Shown here: one piece after another, positions 12,489 through 12,553 of the stretch | Numbering within the stretch: position 1 is the stretch's first letter | Layout of the letters: the number at the start of each line of letters is the position of its first letter | DNA from: Phycisphaerae bacterium | GTDB lineage: Bacteria > Planctomycetota > Phycisphaerae > JAAYCJ01 | Direction: 5' to 3' | Length of the DNA stretch: 12,553 nt | Assembly: GCA_012514125.1 (NCBI GenBank) | Contig: JAAZAW010000076.1 | Location: forward strand, 1-12,553 | Position numbers and translations under genes: made by a program | The notes under the pieces: generated by a model | The model's input: the letters and a program-made list of their open reading frames with translations, nothing else | Database searches by the model: none | What the model was told of the DNA's origin: nothing

Positions 12489-12553
12489 ACTGGATTCAGC
12501 GACAATTTTACGCCCTGTATGAATCGGATTTGCCCTCGCAGGTATCCATCGAT
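12485..12553 (+). CDS. Start of an unidentified gene (partial, runs off the window)
   Basis: ATG 12485-12487 overlaps the scpA TGA in the coupled ATGA arrangement, and the frame stays open for 23 codons to the window edge (beginning MNWIQRQFYALYESDL). scpB often follows scpA, but these residues do not look like the usual ScpB start, so I leave it unnamed. The overlap indicates a shared operon with trpS and scpA. Confidence 0.6.
   Translation, partial: MNWIQRQFYALYESDLPSQVSID

Overview
The window looks like chromosomal DNA of a planctomycete, most likely from the Phycisphaerae/Sedimentisphaerales side. This is an inference from gene content: two secreted proteins end in PEP-CTERM sorting tags, one of them also carries dockerin-type calcium-binding repeats, and ordinary bacterial housekeeping genes (trpS, scpA) sit beside them. 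Base composition is moderate throughout, and I see no phage, insertion sequence, CRISPR array, tRNA or rRNA.

Left part (1-2825): the possible tail of an upstream gene with a hairpin/T-tract behind it, then uronate isomerase (uxaC) under a leader with a perfect 9-bp inverted repeat, then an aldo/keto reductase with its own candidate promoter. Middle (2826-7385): a 330-bp spacer with a degenerate repeat array of the CTTCG/GCTGAG type, a PEP-CTERM protein with a strong promoter and a terminator hairpin, a two-domain ABC-F ATPase preceded by a tiny overlapping upstream ORF, and a secreted trypsin-fold protein with two dockerin repeats and a PEP-CTERM tag. The last has a near-consensus promoter whose spacer is almost filled by a perfect palindrome, resembling a LacI-family operator.

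Right part (7467-12553): a leftward cluster of three hydrolase genes reads from 10243 down to 7467: a membrane-anchored tyrosine/dual-specificity-type phosphatase, a calcineurin-like metallophosphoesterase, and a DUF2062 membrane domain joined in frame to a metallo-beta-lactamase-fold hydrolase. The last two genes overlap by one base. The fused gene keeps a good internal Shine-Dalgarno and ATG at the domain boundary. Divergent from this cluster are trpS, scpA and the first 23 codons of an unidentified gene that overlaps the scpA stop as ATGA; these three are probably co-transcribed.

I do not see a defence island or an obvious new system. The points most worth a second look are the DUF2062-MBL fusion with its internal start, the twin GAAAC/GTTTC palindromes upstream of the hydrolase cluster, the operator-like palindrome before the dockerin/PEP-CTERM protease, and an internal start that could produce a free PEP-CTERM tag. 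Promoters, operators and terminators were read by eye, and domain calls rest on motifs rather than database searches.
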